Notes: a model not told the origin generated them from the sequence alone. A stretch of DNA of 64,000 bases from Paenibacillus profundus (GCF_021369635.1 NZ_JAJNBZ010000005.1:62001-126000); one strand, 5' to 3'; shown: positions 28,005-37,727, numbered from the stretch's first letter. Translations and numbers: made by a program.

Positions 28005-29252
28005 ATGAGTGAAGTACGTCAAAAGGCAGCACTGGCCAAAGCAGCGGCTGCTGTGGTGAATCGGCTGACCAGTGACGCGAAGAACGAAGCGCTGCTTCGC
28101 ATGGCTGATGCGTTGGTCGAACAGGATGCTTCCATTATCGAGGCCAATGCACGCGACTTAGCACGCGGACAGGAACAGGGCATTCCCCCTTCCCTGCTGG
28201 ATCGGCTTGCATTGAACGAGCAGCGAATTCAGGATATGGCCGAAGGACTGAGACAAATCGTTAGTCTCCCGGATCCGGTCGGCGATGTGCTTGAGACGTT
28301 TGACCGCCCGAACGGCTTGCACATTGAGAAGACTCGCGTCCCGCTAGGCGTAATCGGCATCATCTACGAAGCTCGTCCGAACGTCACCGTGGATGCGGCG
28401 GGTCTGTGCTTAAAGACCGGAAATGCGGTCGTGTTGCGCGGAGGTTCTTCCGCGCTTGAATCGAACAAACGAATTGTTGAAGTGCTGCATGATGCGCTTG
28501 CCAATACAACTCTCCCTGCAGATGCGCTGCAGCTCATAGAGGATCCGAATCGCTCCTCTGTAGATGAGATGCTGAAGCTGAACAGACTGCTTGATGTTAT
28601 CATTCCTCGCGGCGGGGCATCACTCATTCAAAATGTCGTGCAAAATGCGACCGTACCGGTCATCGAGACGGGTGCCGGTATCTGCCACACGTACATGGAT
28701 GAAGATGCCGATCCGGAAATGGCAGAAGCGATCGCTTTGAATGCGAAGGTACAACGTCCTTCGGTATGCAACGCGATGGAGACACTGCTTGTGCATCAGC
28801 AGTTCGCAGAACGTCATTTAACCGGGCTGCTCGAAGGTTTTCAGGTTCACAACGTTGAATTGCGCGGCTGCGAACGCACACTGCCTTATGCTCCGTGGGC
28901 CAAAGCTGCAGCGGAACAAGATTACGCGACTGAATATAACGATTATGTTCTGAACGTGCGCATCGTCGATTCATTGGATGAGGCGCTCCAGCATATTGCA
29001 CGCTACGGCACGATGCACTCCGAATGCATCGTAACCGACAATAAAGAACGTGCCACTCGCTTCTTGCAAGAGGTGGATGCAGCGGCTGTGTATCACAATG
29101 CATCAACGCGGTTCACGGACGGATTCGAATTCGGCTTTGGAGCGGAAATCGGCATCAGCACCCAGAAGCTGCATGCTCGGGGCCCGATGGGATTGCCTGC
29201 CCTTACCTCTGAGAAATATCGAATTTATGGCAAAGGTCAAATTAGAGAGTAA
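28005..29252 (+). CDS. proA: Gamma-glutamyl phosphate reductase
   Basis: 415 residues of the aldehyde dehydrogenase superfamily. The catalytic cysteine is in RPSVCNAMETLLVH, with the NADPH-site sequence VIGIIYEARPNVTVDA and GNAVVLRGGSSALESN. It reduces gamma-glutamyl phosphate to glutamate semialdehyde. An ideal AAAGGAGGA site precedes the ATG at 28005; a longer open frame begins inside proB and is not used. Co-transcribed with proB. Confidence 0.97.
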   Translation: MSEVRQKAALAKAAAAVVNRLTSDAKNEALLRMADALVEQDASIIEANARDLARGQEQGIPPSLLDRLALNEQRIQDMAEGLRQIVSLPDPVGDVLETFDRPNGLHIEKTRVPLGVIGIIYEARPNVTVDAAGLCLKTGNAVVLRGGSSALESNKRIVEVLHDALANTTLPADALQLIEDPNRSSVDEMLKLNRLLDVIIPRGGASLIQNVVQNATVPVIETGAGICHTYMDEDADPEMAEAIALNAKVQRPSVCNAMETLLVHQQFAERHLTGLLEGFQVHNVELRGCERTLPYAPWAKAAAEQDYATEYNDYVLNVRIVDSLDEALQHIARYGTMHSECIVTDNKERATRFLQEVDAAAVYHNASTRFTDGFEFGFGAEIGISTQKLHARGPMGLPALTSEKYRIYGKGQIRE

Positions 29253-29341
29253 GAATGGAATATTAGATGCGTGTACTTCGCGATTAAGAGGGGCTTTTTG
29301 AACCATAGAAGATAAAGCATGAAGCAAAAGAAGGAAGAGAG

Positions 29342-30223
29342 ATGAACAGCATGGACCTAAAACAGACACAAGTGAATGACACCTTCCGCTCGCTTCACTT
29401 CTGTATCTTCGGAGCCGGCTCCATGGCGGAAGCCATCGTGCGCGGCATGACAGAACAACAATTGACCGCACCAGACCGCATCGCGGTCATCAATCGCAGC
29501 AATGCAGAACGTTTGCACGAGTTGCAGGACCGATATGGAGTTACGATCGAGCTAACGGCAGAAGCCAAGCAGAAACGGCTTGCTGCTGCAGATATTATCG
29601 TACTCGCCATAAAGCCAAAAGATGCGGCTGCCGCCCTGCACGATCTTAAGCCGCTGCTGCGCGCGGACACGCTCCTCGTGTCCGTCGTTGCCGGCTTGAG
29701 CATCGGGACGATGCAGCACATTATCGGATCAGCGCCGATAGTGCGCACGATGCCGAACACGTCCAGCAACATTGGCCTCGGAGCTACCGCGCTCTGCTGC
29801 TCGCAAGAAGTGACTGCTGGGCAAAAAATTGCCGCCATGACGATGCTGAATGCAATGGGTATTGTAACTGAGGTGGAAGAACCGTATTTGAACATCGTCA
29901 CCGGCTTGTCCGGCAGCGGCCCCGCTTACGTCTATTACTTAATGGAAGCTATGATACAGGCGGGAATGGAAGGCGGTCTATCACAGGAGCAATCTCACGA
30001 TTTAACCGTTCAAACCGTACTCGGCGCTGCAGAAATGGTCAGACGGACTGGAGAAGAGCCTGCCACGCTTCGCCGTAAAGTTACCTCTCCCGGCGGCACG
30101 ACACAAGCGGCATTGGAGGTGTTGGAACAATATCAATTTGCGAACGCGATGAAGACTGCCATTCATCGGGCGGAAGCAAGAGCGCAGGAGATGGGAGAAC
30201 AAATTGGGAGGAACATGGAATGA
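29342..30223 (+). CDS. proC: Pyrroline-5-carboxylate reductase
   Basis: 293 residues. A Rossmann fold begins IFGAGSMAEAIVRGM, and the conserved C-terminal catalytic region reads GLSGSGPAYVYYLMEAMIQAG with VTSPGGTTQAAL. It completes proline synthesis by reducing pyrroline-5-carboxylate. GAAGGAAGAG precedes the ATG. The 90-base gap after proA has no clear terminator. The stop overlaps the mtnW start by 4 bases (ATGA), tying proline synthesis to methionine salvage in one message. Confidence 0.95.
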   Translation: MNSMDLKQTQVNDTFRSLHFCIFGAGSMAEAIVRGMTEQQLTAPDRIAVINRSNAERLHELQDRYGVTIELTAEAKQKRLAAADIIVLAIKPKDAAAALHDLKPLLRADTLLVSVVAGLSIGTMQHIIGSAPIVRTMPNTSSNIGLGATALCCSQEVTAGQKIAAMTMLNAMGIVTEVEEPYLNIVTGLSGSGPAYVYYLMEAMIQAGMEGGLSQEQSHDLTVQTVLGAAEMVRRTGEEPATLRRKVTSPGGTTQAALEVLEQYQFANAMKTAIHRAEARAQEMGEQIGRNME

Positions 30224-31437
30224 ATGATCACTGTGTTGCCACGTACCGTCTGTACGACGACCGTGCCGATTTTCACAAAAAAGCCGAAGGTATCGCTGTC
30301 GGCTTGACCGTCGGAAGCTGGACCGATCTTCCCGAGGCGAAGAAAGCTGACATGCAGAAGCATCTGGGGCGGGTCGTGTCCGTGCAAGATCATCCTTCGG
30401 ACATTCCCGGAGAGCGCTGTGCGGATATATCTATCGCCTATCCGGACATTAACTTCAGCCATGATATTCCGGCCTTGCTCGTTACGATCTTCGGCAAGCT
30501 GTCCATGGACGGACGGATTAAACTCATCGATGTGACATGGTCCGACGATTTCAAGCAGGCCTTTCCCGGGCCGAAGTTCGGAATGGAGGGCGTCCGCAAG
30601 CTCGTCGATGTCCACGACCGCCCGCTCTTGATGAGCATCTTCAAATCCGTCATCGGACACGACTTGAATACGCTGCGGGAACAGTTCTATAAGCAAGCGC
30701 TTGGTGGCGTCAATCTCATCAAGGACGACGAGATTTTGTTCGAGAATCCGCTGACACCAATCGATAAAAGGGTTCAAGTCTGCATGGAGGCAGCGCAAGA
30801 AGCGGAGCAGCACACCGGCAAGAAGCTGCTCTACGCCGTCAACCTGACCGGACCGACATTCAGCCTGCGCGATCAGGCGCTCCGGGCCATTGAAGCTGGA
30901 GCCAATGCCCTGCTCTTCAACGTGTTGAGCTATGGGTATGACGTGCTCCATGCATTAAGCCAAGATCGCGACATTACGGTTCCGATCGCGGCTCATCCCG
31001 CCTTGGCCGGCGCGTACTGCTCTTCACCGCATCACGGAATTTCCGCTGCGCTCGCGCTCGGCAAATTCATGCGGCTCGCCGGTGCTGATCTTGTGCTCTT
31101 CCCTTCTCCCTATGGCTCGGTTACGATGCCGAAGGAAGAGACGCAAGCGATCCGCGAGGCACTTACGACTGCAGAAATCGGCGTGGCATCGAGTTTCCCT
31201 GTGCCATCCGCTGGCATTCATCCGGGCATCGTTCCGCTCATTATCCGCGATTTCGGCACCGATGTCGTCGTCAATGCAGGCGGTGGCGTGCATGGACATC
31301 CGCTCGGGACTGCGGCCGGCGGCCGCGCTTTTGTTCAAGCCATCGAAGCCGTCATGCAGGGTTCATCACTGGACAGCTATGCCGCGGATCATGAAGAGCT
31401 CAGAGCCGCAATTCAAGCATGGGGGGTAAAGCAATGA
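30220..31437 (+). CDS. mtnW: 2,3-diketo-5-methylthiopentyl-1-phosphate enolase (RuBisCO-like)
   Basis: 405 residues of the RuBisCO-like protein family. ATYRL, GLTVGSWTDLP, the KDDE segment (VNLIKDDEILFENPL) and the C-terminal phosphate-binding loops (VVNAGGGVHGHPLGTAAGG) match MtnW of the methionine salvage pathway, which enolises the diketone substrate rather than fixing CO2. Length is normal. The start overlaps proC by 4 bases, so translation depends on proC being translated. mtnX follows with another 4-base overlap. Confidence 0.94.
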   Translation: MNDHCVATYRLYDDRADFHKKAEGIAVGLTVGSWTDLPEAKKADMQKHLGRVVSVQDHPSDIPGERCADISIAYPDINFSHDIPALLVTIFGKLSMDGRIKLIDVTWSDDFKQAFPGPKFGMEGVRKLVDVHDRPLLMSIFKSVIGHDLNTLREQFYKQALGGVNLIKDDEILFENPLTPIDKRVQVCMEAAQEAEQHTGKKLLYAVNLTGPTFSLRDQALRAIEAGANALLFNVLSYGYDVLHALSQDRDITVPIAAHPALAGAYCSSPHHGISAALALGKFMRLAGADLVLFPSPYGSVTMPKEETQAIREALTTAEIGVASSFPVPSAGIHPGIVPLIIRDFGTDVVVNAGGGVHGHPLGTAAGGRAFVQAIEAVMQGSSLDSYAADHEELRAAIQAWGVKQ

Positions 31438-32096
31438 CTGCGTCCAAGAAGCGTGTCGTCTTCTGTGACTTTGACGGCACGATTACGGTAAATGATAATA
31501 TCATCGCAATTATACGTCATTTTAATCCAGCAGGTTGGGAACCAATCGCTCAGGACGTCATTGCGGAGCGGAAGACTATACGTCAAGGTGTCGGGGAATT
31601 GTTTTCCTTACTCCCTTCATCCATGCGTGATGAAGTGATTCGTTTTGCTACTTCCCAAGCGATTATTCGGCCAGGGTTCGAGCAGTTCGTACAATTTTGC
31701 CATGAAGAGAGTATCGATCTGTACGTAACAAGCGGTGGCATCGATTTCTTTGTCTATCCGCTGCTGGAGCCATTCGGCATTCCATCTAATCGTATTTATT
31801 GCAATGGCAGCGACTTCAGCGGTGAAACGGTCCGCATCACATGGCCGCATGACTGCCAGGAGCCTTGCAATAATGATTGCGGCATGTGCAAGCCGACGAT
31901 CGTGAGAAAGTTCCCTCCCGAACAATACGAGCGGATTGTCATCGGCGATAGCGTCACCGACTTCGCCGCTGCCAAGCAGGTCGAATTCGTCTATGCCCGC
32001 TCGCACCTGATCGAGAAATGTGAGCAATTACATATTTCATATGCTCCGTTCGATACGTTTTATGACATTATCGAACATATGAAACATAACGAATAG
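31434..32096 (+). CDS. mtnX: 2-hydroxy-3-keto-5-methylthiopentenyl-1-phosphate phosphatase
   Basis: 220 residues, HAD superfamily. The nucleophile motif is FCDFDGTITVNDN, and the metal-binding motif is IGDSVTDFAAAK. It dephosphorylates the MtnW product, giving the acireductone. The ATG at 31434 overlaps the mtnW stop (ATGA) and has GGGGGG upstream; an earlier in-frame ATG at 31419 is less likely. The four-cysteine insert CQEPCNNDCGMC is notable and is also seen in MtnX-like proteins. Confidence 0.93.
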   Translation: MTASKKRVVFCDFDGTITVNDNIIAIIRHFNPAGWEPIAQDVIAERKTIRQGVGELFSLLPSSMRDEVIRFATSQAIIRPGFEQFVQFCHEESIDLYVTSGGIDFFVYPLLEPFGIPSNRIYCNGSDFSGETVRITWPHDCQEPCNNDCGMCKPTIVRKFPPEQYERIVIGDSVTDFAAAKQVEFVYARSHLIEKCEQLHISYAPFDTFYDIIEHMKHNE

Positions 32097-32157
32097 CACA
32101 AAGAAGATCGAAAGTGTCAGCGAACGAATTTATAATTCAGTGAATGGAGGCAGCAAA

Positions 32158-32802
32158 ATGATATCTATCGGGAATCTCACATTAGAAGAGAAGCAGCGCG
32201 CCCTTGCCGAGCTTCGTTCCATCAAGGAACAATTTGCTGCACGTGACTGGTTCCCGGGAACAAGCGGCAATTTGTCCGTACGTGCCAGTGACATCGAAGA
32301 GGGCCGCTTTCAATTTGCTATTACGGCAAGCGGTAAAGATAAATCGATTCATACCCCCGAGGATTTTTTGTTTGTCAATGAGCATGGGAAGCCCACAGAG
32401 TGCACACAGCTCAGACCGAGCGCAGAGACACTCATTCATTGTGAAATTTATCGAATGACGGGCTGTGGCGCCATTTTCCACGTGCACACGGTATGGAATA
32501 ACGTCATATCGGAGCTATTCTGGGATCAGGAAGCTGTTCCTGTGGAAGGTGTCGAGCTCATTAAAGCATTCAATATATGGGAGGAAGACGCCCGCATTGC
32601 AATTCCGATCGTGCCTAACTATGCGGACATCCCTCGCATCGTACCGTGCATCACGGAGAAGCTTGACCCCCGTATACCGGGAATTCTGCTGCGCAAGCAC
32701 GGAATTTATGCATGGGGCGCCAATTCGTTTGAGGCAAAACGCCATCTGGAAGCGTTCGAGTTCCTGTTCGAATACGTATACCGTATGCAGGCGCTGCGTT
32801 AG
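32158..32802 (+). CDS. mtnB: Methylthioribulose-1-phosphate dehydratase
   Basis: 214 residues of the class II aldolase/adducin family. Zinc ligands are in FHVHTVWNN and in the LRKHGIYAWG histidine, with PGTSGNLSVRA near the N-terminus. It dehydrates methylthioribulose-1-phosphate in methionine salvage. GGAGG lies 7 bases before the ATG at 32158. The 61-base gap after mtnX has no terminator, so it is probably the last gene of the proBAC-mtnWXB message. The dioxygenase mtnD, which follows in B. subtilis, is absent here. Confidence 0.93.
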   Translation: MISIGNLTLEEKQRALAELRSIKEQFAARDWFPGTSGNLSVRASDIEEGRFQFAITASGKDKSIHTPEDFLFVNEHGKPTECTQLRPSAETLIHCEIYRMTGCGAIFHVHTVWNNVISELFWDQEAVPVEGVELIKAFNIWEEDARIAIPIVPNYADIPRIVPCITEKLDPRIPGILLRKHGIYAWGANSFEAKRHLEAFEFLFEYVYRMQALR

Positions 32803-32833
32803 CGCTCATTCCATTTTTTTTCGGCATAATATG

Positions 32834-32857
32834 CCCGTCCATTTGGACGGGTTTTTT
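32834..32857 (+). terminator. Terminator after mtnB
   Basis: CCCGTCC-ATTT-GGACGGG is a perfect 7-bp stem followed by TTTTTT, 31 bases past mtnB. Confidence 0.92.
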
Positions 32858-33010
32858 GATGTCATGCCAACCGTTGTCTACTATGTCCGTATCCAATGTC
32901 TAACCTGTCGTTGTGTATGCTTTCCAAGTCCTTATGTTCATTCTCCCGTCCGTTCAGAAACAGAGCCAGCAAAGAGTTCATCCCGCAGTTTGATAAGGCA
33001 GAGCTTATGC

Positions 33011-33038
33011 ATACTTCATACTTCATACTTCATACTTC
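33011..33038. repeat. Four tandem copies of a 7-base unit
   Basis: ATACTTC is repeated four times without change in the non-coding gap between mtnB and dnaD. No open frame of interest covers it. Confidence 0.8.
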
Positions 33039-33186
33039 CTCTTATGCTCGTTAAGTGCTGCATTAGTGACAGCATCAATCGGTTGTTCAGAATCGTTTCT
33101 TAGTCTTCTCCTCCAGAATACGTCTCCAAAAACCTCATGACGGACCATCAAAATTCAGTTGTATGCTCGCTTGTGTGGCGTCAAGT

Positions 33187-33253
33187 GTGACAGGTTACGT
33201 GTCCGCTTTTTTCTGAACGTGTACAGGTTACGTGTACAGGTTACGTGTACACG
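33187..33253. repeat. Direct repeats built on GTGTACAGGTTAC
   Basis: Two perfect head-to-tail 13-base copies (33219-33231, 33232-33244) are followed by GTGTACACG. A diverged copy, GTGACAGGTTAC, lies at 33187-33198. The unit carries the palindrome core GTGTAC. The layout resembles a cluster of protein-binding sites in a 640-base gap (32858-33494) that holds no gene. Confidence 0.7.
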
Positions 33254-33455
33254 TTTTCTGATTGTGGGGGAGAGTGAACAAAGAGATATTAATATGGTAC
33301 GCCTAACGCGTTATCAACATCAGCATAACCGTGCCAGATGCAGCACACATGCTCCGCGTCACTCATCCCGAATATGTCTGCGAGGTGGTGTTGAAGCTCC
33401 ATTGCAAAATCGGTTCAGCACAAGGTTGAGCAGCAGCACATCCGTTCAGTTGTAT

Positions 33456-33493
33456 AAAAAAAACCGCGCTGCATCTCACATGCAGTGCGGTTC
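33456..33493 (-). terminator. Terminator after dnaD
   Basis: On the minus strand CCGCACTGCAT pairs with ATGCAGCGCGG and runs into eight Ts, directly after the dnaD stop codon. Confidence 0.9.
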
Positions 33494-33494
33494 A

Positions 33495-34175
33495 TTATCT
33501 TCCGCCGGAGCGGAACTTCTGCGTATACGCCTTAGCGTCTTCAATGGAGTGGACGCGGTTGCGATTCCATTCCAGTAAAATACGGTCGATGTAGCGGAAA
33601 TGTACTTTCCCCGCAAAGACCGCTTCCTTCAATGCCAACAGTATCAATTCTTCCGGATAACGATCCTGATCAATCCATCCAGCTATCGTCTCGCATTCCA
33701 TTGGTGACAACGGACGGCCAAATTCTTTTTCAAAAATATTGAACAGATTAGGCGGTTCGGCTTCGGAGAATGAAGTTACAGTACGCAGCTTCTGGCGTTC
33801 GGCGCGAAACTCTTCCGCCATGACGACGGCAAGCTTCTCCCATAGGCCGGTTAAATTATACCGTTCGTATTGCACATCCGTCTCTGGATCTATTTCCTCA
33901 TCAATATTTAAGAAGCCGTCTTTCATTAGTTTCTGCAGCGACTTAATGACCGCATCTGGGGAAGATCCCATTCGCTCCTGAAGCTCATCAATAGTAGGAA
34001 AGTCTTTCATTTCCTGCTGCTTGAAGCCGATGAGATGAATGAACAGCATCACATCTGTATCACTCAACTTTAACTGCCGACAATAGCGCAGCAAATGATA
34101 TGGCACGCTTACGCTGCCGGATTGCAATCCGAGCGCCATTCCTTTGGCGAAGGTTCGAAAAGCGTCCCCACTCAT
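33495..34175 (-). CDS. dnaD: DnaD-like primosomal replication protein
   Basis: 226 residues. The N-terminal winged-helix domain spans about 1-100. The C-terminal DnaD/DnaB2 domain (about 135-205) shows ALKEAVFAGKVHFRYIDRILLEW, including the conserved YxxxIxxxW pattern. DnaD helps load the replicative helicase at oriC and at restart sites. It follows asnS, as in B. subtilis, but the downstream nth of that cluster has moved elsewhere. GGAGAGGGG precedes the ATG, with a strong terminator after the stop. Confidence 0.93.
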   Translation of the reverse strand: MSGDAFRTFAKGMALGLQSGSVSVPYHLLRYCRQLKLSDTDVMLFIHLIGFKQQEMKDFPTIDELQERMGSSPDAVIKSLQKLMKDGFLNIDEEIDPETDVQYERYNLTGLWEKLAVVMAEEFRAERQKLRTVTSFSEAEPPNLFNIFEKEFGRPLSPMECETIAGWIDQDRYPEELILLALKEAVFAGKVHFRYIDRILLEWNRNRVHSIEDAKAYTQKFRSGGR

Positions 34176-34283
34176 ACGTTAATCCCCTCTCCGCTTTATA
34201 CTTATCCTATTGTCGCACAAAACGAAATTTTTAGTAAGTCACATTTGGTAACGTTTTCAATCTTTTTATGTGCCGCTAATAAT

Positions 34284-34312
34284 AATCCCGTACCGCTGTA
34301 AGCGATACGGGA
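34284..34312 (-). terminator. Hairpin between asnS and dnaD
   Basis: ATCCCGTA-CGC pairs with GCG-TACGGGAT around a short loop, with one mismatch. The run after it on the minus strand is only TATTATT, so it may attenuate rather than fully stop transcription into dnaD. Confidence 0.55.
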
Positions 34313-34334
34313 TAGCAAGCTTGCTTCACATGCA

Positions 34335-35630
34335 TTATGGATATAAACGATACAGCATGCGCGGGAATGGAATCGTCTCACGCACATGATCCAGACCGCA
34401 AATCCACGCTACGGTACGTTCAAGTCCGAGCCCGAAGCCGGAATGTGGAACAGAGCCGTATTTGCGTAAATCCAAGTACCATTGATACGCTTCTGAAGAG
34501 AGCTCATGGTCGCGGAATCGTTCTTCCAGAAGCTTAGGATCATCGATCCGCTGCGAACCTCCGATGATTTCACCATAGCCTTCCGGCGCAATCATATCAG
34601 CACAAAGCACGACGTCCGCACGATTCGGATCTGGCTTCATATAGAAAGCTTTAATGTTCGTCGGATAGTGCGTAATGAAGACCGGTGTCTCATATTTCTC
34701 CGCAATTGCCGTCTCATGCGGCGCACCAAAGTCTTCTCCCCATGGAATATCAAAGCCTTGCTCTTGCAAAAACTTGATCGCTTCATCATAGGTAATGCGC
34801 GGGAATGGCGCAACCACTTTTTCAAGCTTGGAAGTATCGCGTCCCAATGTTTCCAGCTCCGCACGACAGTTCTTCAAGACGGATTGCACGATATGGGATA
34901 CGAACTGTTCCTGCACCCGCAGGTTCTCGTCATGATCTACGAACGCCATTTCTGGCTCTATCATCCAGAACTCAATTAAATGACGACGAGTTTTGGATTT
35001 CTCGGCACGGAATGTCGGTCCGAAGGAATACACTTTGCCGAGAGCCATCGCTGCTGCTTCCATATACAGCTGTCCGCTCTGCGTCAAAAAGGCGTCTTCT
35101 TCAAAATATTTCGTATGGAACAACTCGGTTGTTCCTTCGCAGGAAGAAGGCGTCAAAATTGGCGGATCTACTAATGTAAAGCCGCGCTCATCGAAGAACT
35201 GCTGAACCGCACGGATAATTTCTCCGCGGACCGTCAAAATGGCATGTTGCTTTGGCGCACGCAGCCACAAATGACGGTGATCCATCAAGAAATCGACGCC
35301 ATGCTCTTTCGGCGTAATCGGATAATCTTCAGTTAATTGGATGATATCTACGTTCGTCACTGTCATTTCATAACCGGATTTCGAACGTGGTTCCTCACGC
35401 ACAACCCCAGTTACATATAATGAACTTTCCTGAGTTAAGCTCTTTGCAGCTTCCCATACTTCTTCAGGCACTTCGCTCTTTACTACAACACCTTGAATGA
35501 AGCCGGTGCCGTCACGCAGCTGCAAAAATTGAATCTTGCCGCTGGAACGTTTGTTGTGGAGCCAGCAGCCCATGCGGACTTCTTCGCCTACATGGCGGCT
35601 CACTTCGCGAATGACACAAGTTGTCGCCAT
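34335..35630 (-). CDS. asnS: Asparaginyl-tRNA synthetase
   Basis: 431 residues. An N-terminal OB-fold anticodon-binding domain (about 1-110) precedes a class II catalytic core. Motif 2 is in [26 protein letters not shown], and motif 3 is [13 protein letters not shown]. It charges tRNA-Asn. It lies 16 bases after ackA without a terminator, so it is likely co-transcribed with hbd-type dehydrogenase and ackA genes. No T-box leader precedes it. GGAGAGAG precedes the ATG. Confidence 0.96.
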   Translation of the reverse strand: MATTCVIREVSRHVGEEVRMGCWLHNKRSSGKIQFLQLRDGTGFIQGVVVKSEVPEEVWEAAKSLTQESSLYVTGVVREEPRSKSGYEMTVTNVDIIQLTEDYPITPKEHGVDFLMDHRHLWLRAPKQHAILTVRGEIIRAVQQFFDERGFTLVDPPILTPSSCEGTTELFHTKYFEEDAFLTQSGQLYMEAAAMALGKVYSFGPTFRAEKSKTRRHLIEFWMIEPEMAFVDHDENLRVQEQFVSHIVQSVLKNCRAELETLGRDTSKLEKVVAPFPRITYDEAIKFLQEQGFDIPWGEDFGAPHETAIAEKYETPVFITHYPTNIKAFYMKPDPNRADVVLCADMIAPEGYGEIIGGSQRIDDPKLLEERFRDHELSSEAYQWYLDLRKYGSVPHSGFGLGLERTVAWICGLDHVRETIPFPRMLYRLYP

Positions 35631-35646
35631 CGGTTCGCTCTCTCCC

Positions 35647-36858
35647 TTATACGTTTTTTGCTTCTTTCACGAGGCGATACGTATCGCGTGCAATCACTAG
35701 CTCTTCATTCGTCGGAATGACAAGCACTTCCACTTTCGAATTCGGCGTAGAGATGCGGCGCGGTTCTTTAGAGCGAATCTTGTTCAGTTCCCGATCGATT
35801 TCAACGCCAAGGAATGTCAACTGCTCGCACACATGTTGGCGAATCACGATAGAGTTCTCCCCTACACCGGCTGTGAACACGATTGCATCTACTCCGTCCA
35901 TCGCAGCCGCATAAGCACCGATATACTTCCGAACACGATAAGTGTACATTTCAAAAGCCAATGTTGCATTTGGTTCGCCTGCTTCCATACCGTCCGTAAT
36001 TTCGCGCATATCGCTGGATATGCCAGAAATCGCCAACAAGCCGCTGTGCTTGTTCAGCATGGAGTTCACTTCGTTCACAGTCAAATCTTCCTTCATCATC
36101 GTGAATGGCACAACAGCAGGATCCAAATCACCGCTGCGTGTTCCCATCATCAAGCCTTCGAGTGGTGTCATCCCCATCGAAGTGTCAACGGATTGTCCAC
36201 CTTGCACGGCCGTCAAGCTTGCACCGTTACCGATATGACATGTGATGATTTTCAAATCTTCGATCGGGCGTCCGAGCGTTTCTGCCGTACGTTTGCTTAC
36301 ATAATCGTGAGATGTGCCATGGAAGCCGTAACGACGGATTTTGTGCTTCTTGTAGAGCACCTTCGGAATGGCATACATGTAAGCTTTCGCAGGCATCGTC
36401 TGATGGAAAGCCGTATCGAATACGACCGCTTGCGGTACGTTACCCATGTTCGCTTCGACCGCCTTGATCCCCATCATGTGAGCCGGATTGTGAAGCGGCG
36501 CCAACTCGAACAAACGGCGAATTTCCGCTTTTACATTCGAGTCTACAAGCACGGAGTTATTGAATGATTCACCGCCGTGAACGACCCGATGGCCAACGGC
36601 TTCAATTTCGCTTGTAGATTTCACGACACCGACTTCTGGATCCGTCAACTTGTCCAATACTTTGCGAATCGCGATTGTATGGTCCAAAATTTCGCTGACT
36701 TCGGTAATCTCATCCGTATGGTGAGGCTCATGTACGAGAATGGAAGAATCCATTCCAATTCTTTCCACCCGGCCTGCTGCTAATACTGACTCATCCGTCA
36801 TGTCATACAACTGATATTTAAGCGAGGAGCTTCCCGCATTAATGACTAGTACTTTCAT
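35647..36858 (-). CDS. ackA: Acetate kinase
   Basis: 403 residues of the ASKHA fold: [17 protein letters not shown], the [10 protein letters not shown] segment, [13 protein letters not shown] and [12 protein letters not shown]. It interconverts acetyl phosphate and acetate with ATP formation. Its start overlaps the upstream dehydrogenase stop by 4 bases. A butyrate kinase is less likely because the length and motifs fit AckA. No phosphotransacetylase gene is nearby. Confidence 0.95.
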   Translation of the reverse strand: MKVLVINAGSSSLKYQLYDMTDESVLAAGRVERIGMDSSILVHEPHHTDEITEVSEILDHTIAIRKVLDKLTDPEVGVVKSTSEIEAVGHRVVHGGESFNNSVLVDSNVKAEIRRLFELAPLHNPAHMMGIKAVEANMGNVPQAVVFDTAFHQTMPAKAYMYAIPKVLYKKHKIRRYGFHGTSHDYVSKRTAETLGRPIEDLKIITCHIGNGASLTAVQGGQSVDTSMGMTPLEGLMMGTRSGDLDPAVVPFTMMKEDLTVNEVNSMLNKHSGLLAISGISSDMREITDGMEAGEPNATLAFEMYTYRVRKYIGAYAAAMDGVDAIVFTAGVGENSIVIRQHVCEQLTFLGVEIDRELNKIRSKEPRRISTPNSKVEVLVIPTNEELVIARDTYRLVKEAKNV

Positions 36859-37727
36859 AATCTATCCCCATCCTTGTCATAGTTGAAAAATCCGACGCCC
36901 GTCTTCACGCCGAGGTGACCGGCGCGGACCATTTTTTTCAACAATACGGACGGACGATATTTAATGTCGCCGAATTCACGGAACATGCGCTCCATCGCTG
37001 CCAGTACGGAATCGAGACCAAAGCGGTCAGCCATCTCTAATGGACCATATTGGAAATTGTATCCGATTCGCATCGCATTGTCGATATCTTCTGCAGATGC
37101 GACTCCTTCTTGCAGCACATGTAACGCTTCGTTAATTAAGTTACAAATAATCCGTGTCGTGACGAAGCCCGGCGATTCATACACCATAACGCCTTTCTTC
37201 TGCACAACTTCTTCAACAAACCGCTTCGTCTCATCAAATGTAGCATCTGATGTTTTTAACCCGCGGATAATTTCGACAAGATCCACTTTCGAAACTGGAT
37301 GAATGAAATGCATACCGATAACTCGCTCCGGATATTTCGTAGAGCTCGCCAATTCGGTCAAAGACAATGTCGATGTGTTGCTTGCCAGAATGATATTGCT
37401 AGGGCAGACGCGATCCAGCTCCGCAAATACGCTTTTCTTCGCTTCGATATCTTCGGAGATGGTTTCTATAACCATATCGCATGCACTAAGTTCAGCCAGA
37501 TGCGTCACCTTATGTATGCGCGAAAGAATTAATTTTTTTTCCGCTTGAGTGATAGCCCATTTCTCCAGCTGTTTGTCCAAGCTCGTTTCAATCATTTCGT
37601 ATGCATGGTCCAGCTTTTCCGGCGTTTGCTCCACTAGCAGCACGTCCAGGCCTTTCACAGCAAGCATTTCTGCAATGCCTTGGCCCATTGTACCGCCGCC
37701 AATGACGCCGATTTTTTTGAAAAACAT
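36855..37727 (-). CDS. 3-hydroxybutyryl-CoA dehydrogenase-type 3-hydroxyacyl-CoA dehydrogenase
   Basis: About 290 residues. An NAD-binding Rossmann fold starts IGVIGGGTMGQGIAEML, with ETISEDIEAKK, the catalytic histidine in GMHFIHPVSKVDLVEI, and SPGFVTTRIICNLINEALH. It oxidises or reduces the 3-hydroxyacyl-CoA/acetoacetyl-CoA pair. The ATG at 37727 has GGTGG eight bases upstream and is preferred to the GTG at 37739. Coupled to ackA by an ATGA overlap. No thiolase or crotonase gene is adjacent, so the pathway partner is unknown. Confidence 0.9.
   Translation of the reverse strand: MFFKKIGVIGGGTMGQGIAEMLAVKGLDVLLVEQTPEKLDHAYEMIETSLDKQLEKWAITQAEKKLILSRIHKVTHLAELSACDMVIETISEDIEAKKSVFAELDRVCPSNIILASNTSTLSLTELASSTKYPERVIGMHFIHPVSKVDLVEIIRGLKTSDATFDETKRFVEEVVQKKGVMVYESPGFVTTRIICNLINEALHVLQEGVASAEDIDNAMRIGYNFQYGPLEMADRFGLDSVLAAMERMFREFGDIKYRPSVLLKKMVRAGHLGVKTGVGFFNYDKDGDRL

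Noticed and set aside
32465-33578. Open frames over and after mtnB (212 and 139 codons)
   Set aside because: The first is an alternate frame of mtnB followed by the terminator; the second crosses repeats and the dnaD terminator and has no ribosome site or motif.
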